A stretch of DNA of 64,000 bases from Pseudomonas paralactis (GCF_001439735.1 NZ_JYLN01000002.1:797889-861888), one strand, 5' to 3'; counted from the stretch's first letter, positions 28,218 to 36,441 are shown. Translations and numbers: made by a program. Notes: generated by a model not told the origin, from the sequence alone.

Positions 28218-28303
28218 TGAGCGTAAAAAACTCCCCAACTGTATTTTGACGCCCCCCACCCCCACTGTTAGTGTCCAGCCTCCCTAAAATGCGGAGTGCC
28301 CCG

Positions 28304-29083
28304 ATGAAACTGGACATCTACCAAGTCGACGCTTTCAGCCAGCACCCCTTCGGCGGCAACCCGGCGGCGGTGTGCCCACTTGCCGAATGGCTGCCCGACA
28401 AACAACTGCAAAGTATCGCGGCTGAAAACAACCTCTCGGAAACCGCGTTTTTTGTGCCCCGTGGCGAGTTCTACGAGCTGCGCTGGCTCACCCCGGAAGT
28501 TGAAGTAGACCTGTGCGGCCATGCCACGTTGGCGGCGGCGTGGGTGTTGATCCATATGTTGGAAGATGCGCCGCAAGTGCTGCGCTTTGCCACACGTAGC
28601 GGCGAATTGCGGGTGACGCGCAATGGCGACGAATTGGCGATGGATTTCCCGGCCAAACAGCCTGAACGCTGCGAACCACCGGCGGGGATGTTGAGCGCAC
28701 TGGGCATTGAAACTGCCGAGGTGTTCGGCACCGACGACTACATCGTGCTGGTGGAAAATGAAGCGCAGGTGGCGGCACTGACTCCGGATTTCGCACGGCT
28801 CAAGGGCCTGCCCAAACGCGGGATCGCAGTCACCGCCAAGAGCACACAGTTTGATTTTGTCTCACGCTGGTTCGGCCCGAATGTGGGTGTCAATGAAGAC
28901 CCGGTCACCGGTTCGGCGCACACTTCGCTTGCACCGTTCTGGGCCGAGCGCCTGGGCAAGTCGCAATTGACCGCCGAGCAAGGTGGCCAGCGCAAGGGCC
29001 AGTTGCGCTGTGAACTCAAGGGCGACCGCGTGATTATCTCCGGCAAGGCGGTGCTGTACATGCAAGGTACGATTTACCTGTAA
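28304..29083 (+). CDS. PhzF-family isomerase/epimerase-like protein
   Basis: A 259-residue member of the PhzF/DapF-fold family of cofactor-free isomerases. Residues match the fold: N-terminal Q-V-D-A-F with F-G-G-N-P-A-A-V (17-23), the catalytic glutamate in N-L-S-E-T-A-F-F (Glu46), D-L-C-G-H-A-T-L-A-A-A near residue 73 and E-D-P-V-T-G-S-A-H near 203. No phenazine genes are nearby, so it is not PhzF of phenazine synthesis; the substrate is unknown. The ATG at 28304 is preferred over an upstream frame start. Confidence 0.9.
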   Translation: MKLDIYQVDAFSQHPFGGNPAAVCPLAEWLPDKQLQSIAAENNLSETAFFVPRGEFYELRWLTPEVEVDLCGHATLAAAWVLIHMLEDAPQVLRFATRSGELRVTRNGDELAMDFPAKQPERCEPPAGMLSALGIETAEVFGTDDYIVLVENEAQVAALTPDFARLKGLPKRGIAVTAKSTQFDFVSRWFGPNVGVNEDPVTGSAHTSLAPFWAERLGKSQLTAEQGGQRKGQLRCELKGDRVIISGKAVLYMQGTIYL

Positions 29084-29137
29084 AACCCAGTACCGGAAGG
29101 ACAACAGATCATTCTCAAAATGAACGGAGTTCAGCGC

Positions 29138-30949
29138 GTGTTTTTGACTTCCCGCCGTCAGTTGACGGTCATCGCAGCAGCCCTGGCCCTGGCGGCCTGC
29201 CACACGTCCGTCACCGAACAACCACCGGCACCGGAGCTGGGTTCGGGCTATCGCACGGACCTGAGCACCCGCCACGCCGAGCGCCATATGGCTGCCGCCG
29301 CCAACCCGTTGGCCGCCGAAGCCGGACGCGAGATGTTGCGCCAAGGCGGTTCGGCCATCGACGCGGCGATTGCCATGCAAGCGGTGCTGACCCTGGTGGA
29401 GCCACAGTCTTCCGGCATTGGTGGCGGTGCGTTCATCATGTTGTGGGATGGCAAAAACGTGCAGGCCTACGACGGTCGCGAAACCGCACCGGCGGGGGCG
29501 ACCGAGCGCTTGTTCCTCAAGGCCGACGGCACGCCGATGGCCTTCACCGACGCGCAGATTGGCGGGCGCTCCGTGGGCACGCCCGGGGTATTGCGCGCAC
29601 TGCACATGGCGCACAACAAGAGCGGCCATCTGCAATGGGCGAAACTGTTCGAACCGGCGATCCGCCTGTCGGAGCAGGGCTTTGCCATTTCACCGCGCTT
29701 GCACAGCTTGATCGCGGCGGATCGCTTTATCGCGCAATCGCCCGAGATGGCGGCGTACTTTTTGAATGCCGATGGTTCGCCAAAAGCCACCGGCACGCTG
29801 TTGAAAAACCCTGCGCTGGCCGCGGTATTCAAGCGCATCGCCAAGGAGGGGCCGGATGCGCTGTACCACGGGCCGATTGCCGATGAGATCGCCCGCAAGG
29901 TGCAGGGCAATCACAATGCTGGCAGCTTGTCCGTAGCCGATCTCAAGGGCTACAACGCCAAGGAACGCGCGCCGCTGTGTACCGACTACAAGCAATGGAA
30001 AATCTGCGGGATGCCGCCACCCTCCTCAGGCGGCATTGCCGTGGCGCAGATCCTGGGCACCTTGCAGGCGCTTCAGGACCGTGACCCACGCCTGGCGATT
30101 GCACCGATGACGCCGGTCAAGAGTGCCTCGCCGGCCGGGCTTGAACCGACGCCCGAGGCCGTGCACCTGATCGCCGAAGCCGGGCGCCTGGCCTTTGCCG
30201 ATCGCGCACTGTACGTGGCCGACGCTGACTTCACTCCCGTGCCCGTTGCTGGCCTCGTCGCCCCCAATTACCTGGCTCAGCGCGCCGCGCTGATCGGCGA
30301 GCGCAGCATGGGGATCGCCAAGCCTGGCCAACCGGCGGGCGTGCAAGTGGCGTATGCACCGGATCGTTCGCCGCTGCGCATCTCCACCTCGCAAGTGGTG
30401 GCGGTGGACGACCAGGGCGGCGCCGTGTCGATGACCACCACAGTGGAAGCAGCGTTCGGCTCCCACGTGATGGTCCAGGGCTTTTTGCTCAACAATCAGA
30501 TGACCGATTTCTCATTCATCCCCGAAGAAAACGGCCAGCCGGTGGCCAACCGCGTGCAGCCCGGCAAGCGCCCGCGCTCGGCCATGGCGCCGACCCTGGT
30601 GTTCGATCGCAACAGTGGTGAGTTGCTGGCCACCGTGGGTTCCCCGGGCGGTTCGCAGATCATCGAGTACGTGAGTAAATCCCTGGTCGCCATGCTCGAC
30701 TGGCAGCTCGACCCGCAAGCGGCCATCAGCCTGCCAAATTTCGGCAGCCGCAATGGCGCCACTGAGTTGGAAACCGGCCTGTTCAGCCCTGCGCTCAAAC
30801 AAGCGCTCAAGGACAAGGGCCATGCCCTGAGCGAGATCGATATGACCAGCGGCGTGCAGGCCATCGTGCGCACGCGGGATGCCCAGGGCAAGGTGATACT
30901 GAGCGGCGGTGCGGACCCACGGCGTGAGGGTGAGGCGTTGGGTGATTAA
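29138..30949 (+). CDS. ggt: Gamma-glutamyltranspeptidase (lipoprotein form)
   Basis: Periplasmic N-terminal nucleophile hydrolase cleaving and transferring gamma-glutamyl groups from glutathione and related peptides. From the GTG at 29138 (GGAG 8 bases upstream) it has 603 residues with a signal peptide ending in lipobox L-A-A-C (Cys21), which suggests membrane anchoring; an ATG at 29120 would add six residues. The precursor cleaves itself before the catalytic threonine, encoded at 30386-30388 (Thr417, R-I-S-T-S-Q-V-V), splitting it into large and small subunits. Other motifs: S-G-I-G-G-G-A-F near residue 95, L-L-N-N-Q-M-T-D-F and P-R-S-A-M-A-P-T. Confidence 0.93.
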   Translation: MFLTSRRQLTVIAAALALAACHTSVTEQPPAPELGSGYRTDLSTRHAERHMAAAANPLAAEAGREMLRQGGSAIDAAIAMQAVLTLVEPQSSGIGGGAFIMLWDGKNVQAYDGRETAPAGATERLFLKADGTPMAFTDAQIGGRSVGTPGVLRALHMAHNKSGHLQWAKLFEPAIRLSEQGFAISPRLHSLIAADRFIAQSPEMAAYFLNADGSPKATGTLLKNPALAAVFKRIAKEGPDALYHGPIADEIARKVQGNHNAGSLSVADLKGYNAKERAPLCTDYKQWKICGMPPPSSGGIAVAQILGTLQALQDRDPRLAIAPMTPVKSASPAGLEPTPEAVHLIAEAGRLAFADRALYVADADFTPVPVAGLVAPNYLAQRAALIGERSMGIAKPGQPAGVQVAYAPDRSPLRISTSQVVAVDDQGGAVSMTTTVEAAFGSHVMVQGFLLNNQMTDFSFIPEENGQPVANRVQPGKRPRSAMAPTLVFDRNSGELLATVGSPGGSQIIEYVSKSLVAMLDWQLDPQAAISLPNFGSRNGATELETGLFSPALKQALKDKGHALSEIDMTSGVQAIVRTRDAQGKVILSGGADPRREGEALGD

Positions 30950-30976
30950 GGTGTTTTGATCAAAGGAGAATGCACG

Positions 30977-31153
30977 ATGCACAAAACCCATAACCTCAAT
31001 GCCCTCCCCGGCGTGGATCACGGTTTTTGCTCGATTGACGATCCGCTGCGTTTCGTTAGCAATCTGCGCCGCCCAACACCTGCACAATCGTACAAGACCC
31101 CGAGCAGACAACCGCGGCAGACTCGGTTAACGTGTTCCCACCTCTATCTGTGA
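30977..31153 (+). CDS. Small unrecognised open reading frame after ggt
   Basis: A 58-codon frame 27 bases after the ggt stop, with a good Shine-Dalgarno (AAAGGAG, 30962-30968) eight bases before its ATG. The N-terminal half (H-N-L-N-A-L-P-G-V-D-H-G-F) looks protein-like, while the second half is basic and low in typical codons, so it may be a remnant or a leader rather than a working gene. I do not recognise a family. Confidence 0.3.
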   Translation: MHKTHNLNALPGVDHGFCSIDDPLRFVSNLRRPTPAQSYKTPSRQPRQTRLTCSHLYL

Positions 31154-31162
31154 CAAGTCACC

Positions 31163-31972
31163 ATGGGCAAACCCACCCACTCCCTCGACTGGCTGCACCG
31201 CGCCCCGCACGCCAGCGGCCTGGACCGCATCGAGGCGTACTTTGCCGGTTTCGCATTCGACCCCCATCGCCATGACACTTACGCCATCGGGCGCACGTTG
31301 TTCGGCGTGCAGAGTTTTCATTATCGCGGCGGCATGACCCACAGTATGCCCGGCACCACCATGGTGATTCACCCGGATGAAATTCATGACGGTCGCGCCG
31401 GCAGCGACGAAGGCTTCAAGTACCGGATGATTTATGTGGAGCCGGCGTTGATCCAGCAGATCCTCGGCGGCAAACCCTTGCCTTTCATTCCCGGCGGCTT
31501 GTCCACCGACCCTCGGCTGCACCGCGCCAGCGAAGTGTTGCTGCAAAGCCTGGATTGCCCGATTGACCCGATGCAAGAGCAGGACGCCATGTTCGACCTG
31601 GCTCAGGCGCTGAGCGAGGCATCCGGTGCGGTTGTCAGCCGCAAAGCCTTCGACTACGTGGCCGCCGAACGCGCCCGTGAATTTATCCACAGCGCCCTGG
31701 GCCGCAGCATCACCCTGGATGAAATAGCCGACCATGCCGGCCGCGACCGCTGGGCGTTATCGCGGGATTTTCGTCTGCTGTTCGGCACCAGCCCCTACCG
31801 CTACCTGACCATGCGCCGGTTGGATCTGGTGCGTCACTTGCTGGCCCAGGGCCAATCGCTGGTGGATGCGGCGATGACCGCAGGTTTCACCGACCAAAGC
31901 CACATGACCCGGCAATTTCGCAGCACTTACGGTATGCCGCCCTCGCGCTGGGTGAAGATGCTCGGACGCTGA
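31163..31972 (+). CDS. AraC-family transcriptional regulator
   Basis: A 269-residue regulator with an N-terminal AraC-type cupin ligand domain (about 20-150, with F-D-P-H-R-H-D-T-Y and H-P-D-E-I-H-D-G) and a C-terminal double helix-turn-helix (about 170-265: I-T-L-D-E-I-A-D-H-A-G-R-D-R, then A-A-M-T-A-G-F-T-D-Q-S-H-M-T-R-Q-F). This architecture senses small organic molecules or amino acids. It follows ggt in the same direction; whether it controls ggt or a distant gene cannot be told. Confidence 0.9.
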   Translation: MGKPTHSLDWLHRAPHASGLDRIEAYFAGFAFDPHRHDTYAIGRTLFGVQSFHYRGGMTHSMPGTTMVIHPDEIHDGRAGSDEGFKYRMIYVEPALIQQILGGKPLPFIPGGLSTDPRLHRASEVLLQSLDCPIDPMQEQDAMFDLAQALSEASGAVVSRKAFDYVAAERAREFIHSALGRSITLDEIADHAGRDRWALSRDFRLLFGTSPYRYLTMRRLDLVRHLLAQGQSLVDAAMTAGFTDQSHMTRQFRSTYGMPPSRWVKMLGR

Positions 31973-31994
31973 GTGCTGGGTTGGAATACGTTCA

Positions 31995-32079
31995 AACTGT
32001 GGGAGCTGGCTTGCCTGCGATGCAGACACCTCGGTGTATCAGGCACACCGCTATCGCAGGCAAGCCAGCTCCCACAGTT
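31995..32079. repeat. REPIN (GTGGGAGCTGGCTTGCCTGCGAT type)
   Basis: Inverted pair of REP units, AACTGTGGGAGCTGGC at the left end and GCCAGCTCCCACAGTT at the right, closely similar to the copy at 32662-32761. It occupies the first part of the 441-base gap between the AraC gene and the small gene at 32414; the rest of that gap holds the C4-like RNA. Confidence 0.92.
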
Positions 32080-32216
32080 GGATGAGGTGGTGTTGCTGGC
32101 ATTTGGTCATGGTTTGTAAAGGGCCAGCAAGCCGTGTCCCTTTAAATTGCAGGACGTTTCCGAGACAATCCTTGCCACCTTGTGCCTGTTGGAATCGATG
32201 GCTAGTCTTCGGTCCG

Positions 32217-32363
32217 TCGCTGGGTTTCAGCGATCGGGTTTAGCAGCCTGAGTTCAATAGGCAAACGGTCCACATCTGCATTTATGGTGGCTGTGCGCGG
32301 GGCATCTTCGGGTGCGCTGGTTTTCCTATTGACCGGTCTGCTAACCCGCGTACAGCTGCCACC
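32217..32363 (+). ncRNA. C4-antisense-like structured RNA
   Basis: A compact fold is visible. A leading hairpin TCGCTG/CAGCGA lies at 32217-32233. A long outer stem follows: GGTGGC (32286-32291) with GCCACC (32358-32363), and GTGCGCGGG (32293-32301) with CCCGCGTAC (32345-32353). It encloses a TTCG-tetraloop hairpin (32302-32315) and a second hairpin (CTGGT 32317-32321 / ACCGG 32332-32336) whose 10-base loop shows TCCTATTG. That loop and CTGCTAA (32338-32344) are complementary to CAATAGGA and TTAGCAG in the leader of the gene at 32414. Fold and two-site complementarity match the C4 antisense RNA of phages P1/P7. The name is from recall of that family; the pairings are seen directly. Confidence 0.7.
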
Positions 32364-32369
32364 TTACGT

Positions 32370-32406
32370 TTAGCAGCGTTGGTGGTCGCTCCCATGCCAA
32401 TAGGAG
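32370..32406 (+). promoter_or_regulatory. Predicted target sites of the C4-like RNA, covering an RBS
   Basis: TTAGCAG (32370-32376) and CAATAGGAG (32398-32406) are complementary to the two exposed segments of the RNA at 32217-32363. The second contains the Shine-Dalgarno AGGAG of the gene starting at 32414, so pairing would block its translation. The same two motifs also occur upstream at 32240-32246 and 32254-32261, in the same order, giving a competing partner for the RNA. Confidence 0.65.
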
Positions 32407-32413
32407 TTACACC

Positions 32414-32650
32414 ATGACCAAAGCACTTCCCGATCCGCCCATGGACTGCCTCGTCGTCAACGAAGACCTCAGCTTCGAAGATGCTCAACTCTATATTTCC
32501 CATCTGATCAACAGCGCATCGGCCACGGTGTGGGACTGCTGCGATCACCTGCAACCCCACGACCGCGCCAGAATCCATGCAGCGTGGCATTTGCTGGAGA
32601 TGGCCAAGACCGTGGTAAACCGCACCATCGAGTGCATGCCGAGAACCTGA
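32414..32650 (+). CDS. Small soluble protein (DUF3077/DUF6124-like), behind a C4-like RNA
   Basis: A 78-residue protein with no signal or membrane segment. The short N-terminal P-D-P-P patch and two predicted helices (about 20-45 and 50-75, ending in L-L-E-M-A-K-T-V-V-N-R) resemble small pseudomonad proteins annotated as DUF3077 or DUF6124; the match is from memory and weak. AGGAG lies 7 bases before the ATG and is the predicted target of the upstream structured RNA. Function unknown. Confidence 0.7.
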   Translation: MTKALPDPPMDCLVVNEDLSFEDAQLYISHLINSASATVWDCCDHLQPHDRARIHAAWHLLEMAKTVVNRTIECMPRT

Positions 32651-32661
32651 AAACACTACAA

Positions 32662-32761
32662 AACCCATGTGGGAGCTGGCTTGCCTGCGATGCAGACACC
32701 TCGGTACATCAGGTACACCGAGGTGATGCTATCGCAGGCAAGCCAGCTCCCACATTTGGGT
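32662..32761. repeat. REPIN (GTGGGAGCTGGCTTGCCTGCGAT type)
   Basis: Second copy of the same REPIN type, 580 bases after the first. Left arm TGTGGGAGCTGGCTTGCCTG, right arm its complement, and outside them AACCCA/TGGGTT extends the symmetry. It sits between the small gene and the convergent bdlA-like gene. Confidence 0.92.
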
Positions 32762-32803
32762 TCTGTTGTCGCCAAAATCGAGTTTGGTGTCCGAACGTGC
32801 TCT

Positions 32804-34120
32804 TTAGCTCGACAACTGATTGGCAAACTGCCCGACCGCACTCACCACTTTTTGCGCACCGTCCTGAATCTCCACAATCACCGTGCCCGCCTCGGCCGCC
32901 AGGGCCAGGCCTTGTTCGGCTTGCAGGCGGCCGTCGGCCATCAGCGCAACCGCATCGCGGGCCATGTCCTGGTTCTGGCGCACTACGCCGACAATTTCCT
33001 CGGTGGCTTTGCTGGTGCGTGACGCCAGTTGCCGTACTTCATCGGCCACCACCGCAAAGCCACGCCCCTGTTCACCGGCGCGTGCGGCTTCGATGGCGGC
33101 GTTGAGCGCCAGCAGGTTGGTCTGCTCGGCAATGCCACTGATAGTCTTGACGATGCTGCCGATCACTTGGGACTGGGCATTCAGCGCCTCAATACCCTCA
33201 CCGGCCTGTTGCATGTGCTGGGCCAGGTCGCGCATCACGTCCACCGCCTGGGTGACCACGGTGGTGCCGCGCTGGGCGCTGTCGTCGGTTTGCAGGGAGG
33301 TGCTGTAGGCAATATTGGCGGCTTCGGCCACCGCCTGCTCGCGGTTGACCTGGTCGGTGATGACCGTGGCGAACTTGACCACTTTGTACAGCCGTTCATT
33401 GGCGTCCAGCACCGGGTTATAGGTGGCTTCCAGCCACACCAGGCGGCCATGGCTGTCGACACGCTTGAAGCGCGCCGCCACGAACTCACCGGCGTTCAGG
33501 CGCTTCCAGAACTGCTGGTACTCGGGGCTGTTGTATTCCTGCGGCTCGCAGAACATACGGTGATGTTTACCCTGAATCTGCGCCAGGCTGTACCCCATGC
33601 TGCTGAGGAAGCGGTCGTTGGCGGTGAGCACGTTGCCGTCCAGGTCGAACTCGATCAGTGCGGTGGAACGCATCAGCGCGGTGATCAGGTTTTCATGTTC
33701 ACGCGAGCTCTCGATGGTACGGGTGAGGTCGCTGGAAAAAATCGAAAAATGCTTGATGCGCCCTTCCGAACTGCGCACCGGTTGCACGATCGAACGCAAC
33801 CACGCCTCCTTGCCATTGCCACGCATCAGGCGCACGGCCCCGGCAAAGTGTTCGCCACGGGCCAGCGCGTGCTTGAAGCGCAACTGGAACTCGTCCTGGC
33901 GCACATGGGCCGGTACCAGGTCTTCGATTGCACGCCCCACAATCTCACTCAGTGAATAGGCCAGTTCCTCCAGGAAGTTGGCATTCGCCCACTCCACCCG
34001 GCCCTCGGCGTCCAGCGTCAGGCAGAGCATTTCGCTTTCCAGGCTCTCTTTCACCTGTAGCAAGCTCGACAATTCTTCGCGCAGAGCGGTCAGCTCCTGC
34101 TTCAGGCGGGTGTTGAACAT
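32804..34120 (-). CDS. PAS-PAS-MCP soluble chemotaxis-type receptor (BdlA-like)
   Basis: A 438-residue protein without membrane helices. It has an N-terminal helix, PAS domain 1 (about 45-150, [10 protein letters not shown]), PAS domain 2 (about 165-270, [12 protein letters not shown]) and a methyl-accepting signalling domain (about 280-438) with the hairpin tip [24 protein letters not shown]. Architecture and length match BdlA of P. aeruginosa, which links redox or nutrient cues to biofilm dispersal and cyclic-di-GMP. Ligand unknown; the PAS domains could hold haem or flavin. Confidence 0.88.
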   Translation of the reverse strand: MFNTRLKQELTALREELSSLLQVKESLESEMLCLTLDAEGRVEWANANFLEELAYSLSEIVGRAIEDLVPAHVRQDEFQLRFKHALARGEHFAGAVRLMRGNGKEAWLRSIVQPVRSSEGRIKHFSIFSSDLTRTIESSREHENLITALMRSTALIEFDLDGNVLTANDRFLSSMGYSLAQIQGKHHRMFCEPQEYNSPEYQQFWKRLNAGEFVAARFKRVDSHGRLVWLEATYNPVLDANERLYKVVKFATVITDQVNREQAVAEAANIAYSTSLQTDDSAQRGTTVVTQAVDVMRDLAQHMQQAGEGIEALNAQSQVIGSIVKTISGIAEQTNLLALNAAIEAARAGEQGRGFAVVADEVRQLASRTSKATEEIVGVVRQNQDMARDAVALMADGRLQAEQGLALAAEAGTVIVEIQDGAQKVVSAVGQFANQLSS

Positions 34121-34225
34121 GGGGCACCATTAGGCAAGTGAGGTGGGCGTACTAACCTGCATCGGCGCTGGCGCAGTTTTCTGAAGAGGGCTCGGGACTC
34201 AAGTCGAACTATATTTTCAGCCCCA

Positions 34226-34558
34226 TCAGCCCCCATTGAATCGGCACACACCCATGACTTGATATTCCAGGGTATTGAGCTTGCCGCTGGAGTCTTCATA
34301 GGTCATGCGCGACGGCACCGCATTGCACGAGCGGATCGGCGGCGTCACGTTGACCACCTTGGCGATGTCCAGGTCCATGCCGTAGCGATAGGTCTGCACC
34401 TGGGGCACAGCCTTGCCTTTTTTGATCGCGTAGGCAGCCATGGCTTTCTCGTTGCGCTCCATCATCAGGGCAAAGGTGCGATCCCCTCCGCCTTCGGCCA
34501 GTACACCGAAGGACAAGACCGCCGTTAATACGCCCAAACCCACTTTATAAAAGTTCAT
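34226..34558 (-). CDS. DUF2790-family small exported protein
   Basis: A 110-residue protein with a signal peptide (M-N-F-Y-K-V-G-L-G-V-L-T-A-V-L-S-F-G-V-L-A, cleavage after about residue 22) and the family core Y-R-Y-G-M-D-L-D-I-A-K-V-V and two cysteines that could pair. DUF2790 proteins are common in Pseudomonas, often in several copies and near metal-responsive genes; here a porin and a metal efflux cluster follow. GAGG about 8 bases before the ATG at 34558 supports this start over an upstream TTG. Confidence 0.82.
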   Translation of the reverse strand: MNFYKVGLGVLTAVLSFGVLAEGGGDRTFALMMERNEKAMAAYAIKKGKAVPQVQTYRYGMDLDIAKVVNVTPPIRSCNAVPSRMTYEDSSGKLNTLEYQVMGVCRFNGG

Positions 34559-34784
34559 GACCAAGTCCTCGACATAAAAGTTAAGTGTCGAGACTAATCA
34601 ATCAACCCTGACGCCAGGTTCACCAAAACATTACGTATTTGTTAGAGGGCCGTTAGTTTCCAGAATCGTAATCTTCATGCAATGCCACTGTTATCCGCCG
34701 TTTGCAACTATCAGCCCGGGCCAGATCAATAAGAATGCCCGCCTCTATAAGAAGCCGATAACTGCCATCACCGAGGAGCGCATC

Positions 34785-36104
34785 ATGAATATTCGTCACT
34801 ACACCCTTCCCTTTTCACTGATGGCCGCCTTGCCCCTGGCCGTGGCCGCAGAGCAGGAAAAGCCCGAAGGCTTTATCGAAGGCAGCAGCCTGAACGTACT
34901 GGCGCGCACTTTTTACTTCAACCGCGACGATCGCAAGGGCCAATCCAGCCCCACCGGTAACGGCTATTCCGAAGCCTGGGCGCAAGGGCTGATCAGCCAG
35001 TTTGAATCCGGTTTTACCCAAGGCACCGTGGGGTTTGGTCTGGATGCGTTTGCCATGTTGGGGCTCAAGCTCGACTCCGGTGCCGGCCGCAGCGGCGGCA
35101 AGGGCTCGTTCGGTGTGTTGCCGGTGGACAGCGCCAATCAGCCCGAAAACAGCTACAGCAAACTCGGCGGCGCGGCGAAACTGCGGGTATTGGATACGGT
35201 AATCAAGGCCGGCGATGTATTCCCGCTGACGCCTGTTGTGGCGTACGGCGATTCACGGGTATTGCCGCAAAGCTTTCGCGGTTTCACCGTGCGAAACACC
35301 AGCCTGGAAGGCCTGAGCCTGCAAGGCGGACGCTTGAGCGGCATGAGCCAGCCCAATGAAAGCGGGATGAACAACGGCTTTGCGACGTTCTATGCGGGCA
35401 AGGTCGACTCACCCTGGGTGGGCTATGTCGGCGGTGACTATCAATTCAATAAACACCTGAGCGTCAGCCTCTACAGCAGCCGTTTGAAAGATGCCTGGAA
35501 TCAGTACTATTTGGGCAGCAACGCCAATTATGCGCTGACCGACGAGGTGTCACTGTTCGGCGATTTCAACGTCTACAAGGCGGTGGACGAAGGCAGCAAA
35601 CAGCTCGGCGAGTTCGACAACACCATCTGGAGCGCCAGGCTGGAGGTCAAGGTCGGCGCCCACAGCGTGGCGGTGTCGCACCAGCGCAACAATGGCGACG
35701 ACGACTTCGACTACCTGCGCCAGTCTGATTCGATCTTCCTCAATAACTCGATCCAGTACAGCGACTTCAACTCGCCCAAGGAGCGCTCATGGATGGTGCG
35801 CTACGACCTGGACATGCAGGCGTTCGGCATTCCAGGCCTGTCGTTCATGACCCGCTACGGCAAGGGCACCGGCGCCGACTACAGCAACGCCAACGCCGTG
35901 TATATGCGGCGCGATGCGGCGGGTAACCCGCTGACCGATCAACGCCGTTGGGAACGGGATATCGAGGCCAAGTACGTGGTGCAAAATGGGCGTTTCAAGG
36001 ATTTGTCCCTGCGCTTGCGCCAGGCCACCGTGCGCTCCAGTGCCTTTGAATCCGACCTGGAAGAAGTTCGCTTGATCGCCGAATATCCACTGGCCGTGTT
36101 ATGA
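34785..36104 (+). CDS. OprD-family outer-membrane porin
   Basis: A 439-residue, 18-stranded substrate-specific porin of the pseudomonad OprD/Occ family. Signal peptide with cleavage near residue 23 (A-V-A-A-E-Q), then E-G-S-S-L-N-V-L-A-R-T-F-Y-F-N-R, the R-V-L-P-Q-S-F-R-G loop-3 region near residue 160 and a strong aromatic/leucine C-terminus. GAGGAG precedes the ATG. Members take up amino acids, carboxylates or aromatic acids. The neighbouring metal two-component system suggests possible co-regulation, as CzcR represses oprD in P. aeruginosa; that is inference. Confidence 0.9.
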   Translation: MNIRHYTLPFSLMAALPLAVAAEQEKPEGFIEGSSLNVLARTFYFNRDDRKGQSSPTGNGYSEAWAQGLISQFESGFTQGTVGFGLDAFAMLGLKLDSGAGRSGGKGSFGVLPVDSANQPENSYSKLGGAAKLRVLDTVIKAGDVFPLTPVVAYGDSRVLPQSFRGFTVRNTSLEGLSLQGGRLSGMSQPNESGMNNGFATFYAGKVDSPWVGYVGGDYQFNKHLSVSLYSSRLKDAWNQYYLGSNANYALTDEVSLFGDFNVYKAVDEGSKQLGEFDNTIWSARLEVKVGAHSVAVSHQRNNGDDDFDYLRQSDSIFLNNSIQYSDFNSPKERSWMVRYDLDMQAFGIPGLSFMTRYGKGTGADYSNANAVYMRRDAAGNPLTDQRRWERDIEAKYVVQNGRFKDLSLRLRQATVRSSAFESDLEEVRLIAEYPLAVL

Positions 36105-36202
36105 CGCCTTACATTCGCTCGCGATTAACTAACATCTGTTCACAAATAGCCGGTTATCAAAATTGTAATATTGGCCTCAGCTTCTCGTTAAGTTCAACTT
36201 TC

Positions 36203-36308
36203 TATACTCGCGTCAACTTATTCACCGAGCACATTCATCTCTGAAGCTTTTGTGTAGCTCCTTTGGAAAGAGATGAATTTTTAACGCCCCGCTTGGGGCG
36301 TTTTTTTT
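36203..36308 (+). ncRNA. Candidate small RNA with strong terminator
   Basis: The 337-base gap between the porin and czcR holds a CTATACT -10-like element (36202-36208), then an unannotated stretch with a perfect 9-bp stem TTCATCTCT (36234-36242) / AGAGATGAA (36269-36277), and a textbook intrinsic terminator ACGCCCC-GCTT-GGGGCGT followed by T8 (36284-36308). A transcript of about 95 bases would result. It could instead be the porin mRNA 3' end, but the terminator is 180 bases after the porin stop and a promoter-like element lies between. Confidence 0.45.
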
Positions 36309-36321
36309 GTGCGAAGGGTTA

Positions 36322-36360
36322 TGCGACCGATGGTCGCAGTTGACCCTAAAGCTACTTTAG
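36322..36360. promoter_or_regulatory. Two palindromes before the metal response-regulator gene
   Basis: TGCGACC-gat-GGTCGCA (36322-36338) and CTAAAG-cta-CTTTAG (36346-36360) lie about 80-120 bases before the czcR-like start codon. Both are perfect inverted repeats of operator size. They may bind a regulator of the czcRS operon; this is inference. Confidence 0.4.
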
Positions 36361-36441
36361 CCTTCAGACTTTTCCCACTTCAATAACCGCCGCCATAAGG
36401 ACATGGGCGCCTTCTCTCCATCATTCAAGAGGTAACCCCCC

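Noticed and set aside
28304..29083. Phenazine biosynthesis PhzF
   Set aside because: The fold and catalytic glutamate match the broad family, but no other phz gene is present and the family is mostly of unknown function.
31683..31691. TTATCCACA DnaA-box match inside the AraC gene
   Set aside because: It falls in coding sequence (E-F-I-H-S) without a partner site; one such match is expected by chance in 64 kb.
32034..32243. 69-codon frame starting in a REPIN
   Set aside because: It begins inside the repeat, has many Trp/Cys/Arg residues typical of non-coding frames and runs into the structured RNA.
31995..32761. CRISPR array suggested by repeated GTGGGAGCTGGCTTGCC units
   Set aside because: Only two inverted pairs with unequal spacing, no direct repeats of constant length, and no cas genes; these are REPINs.
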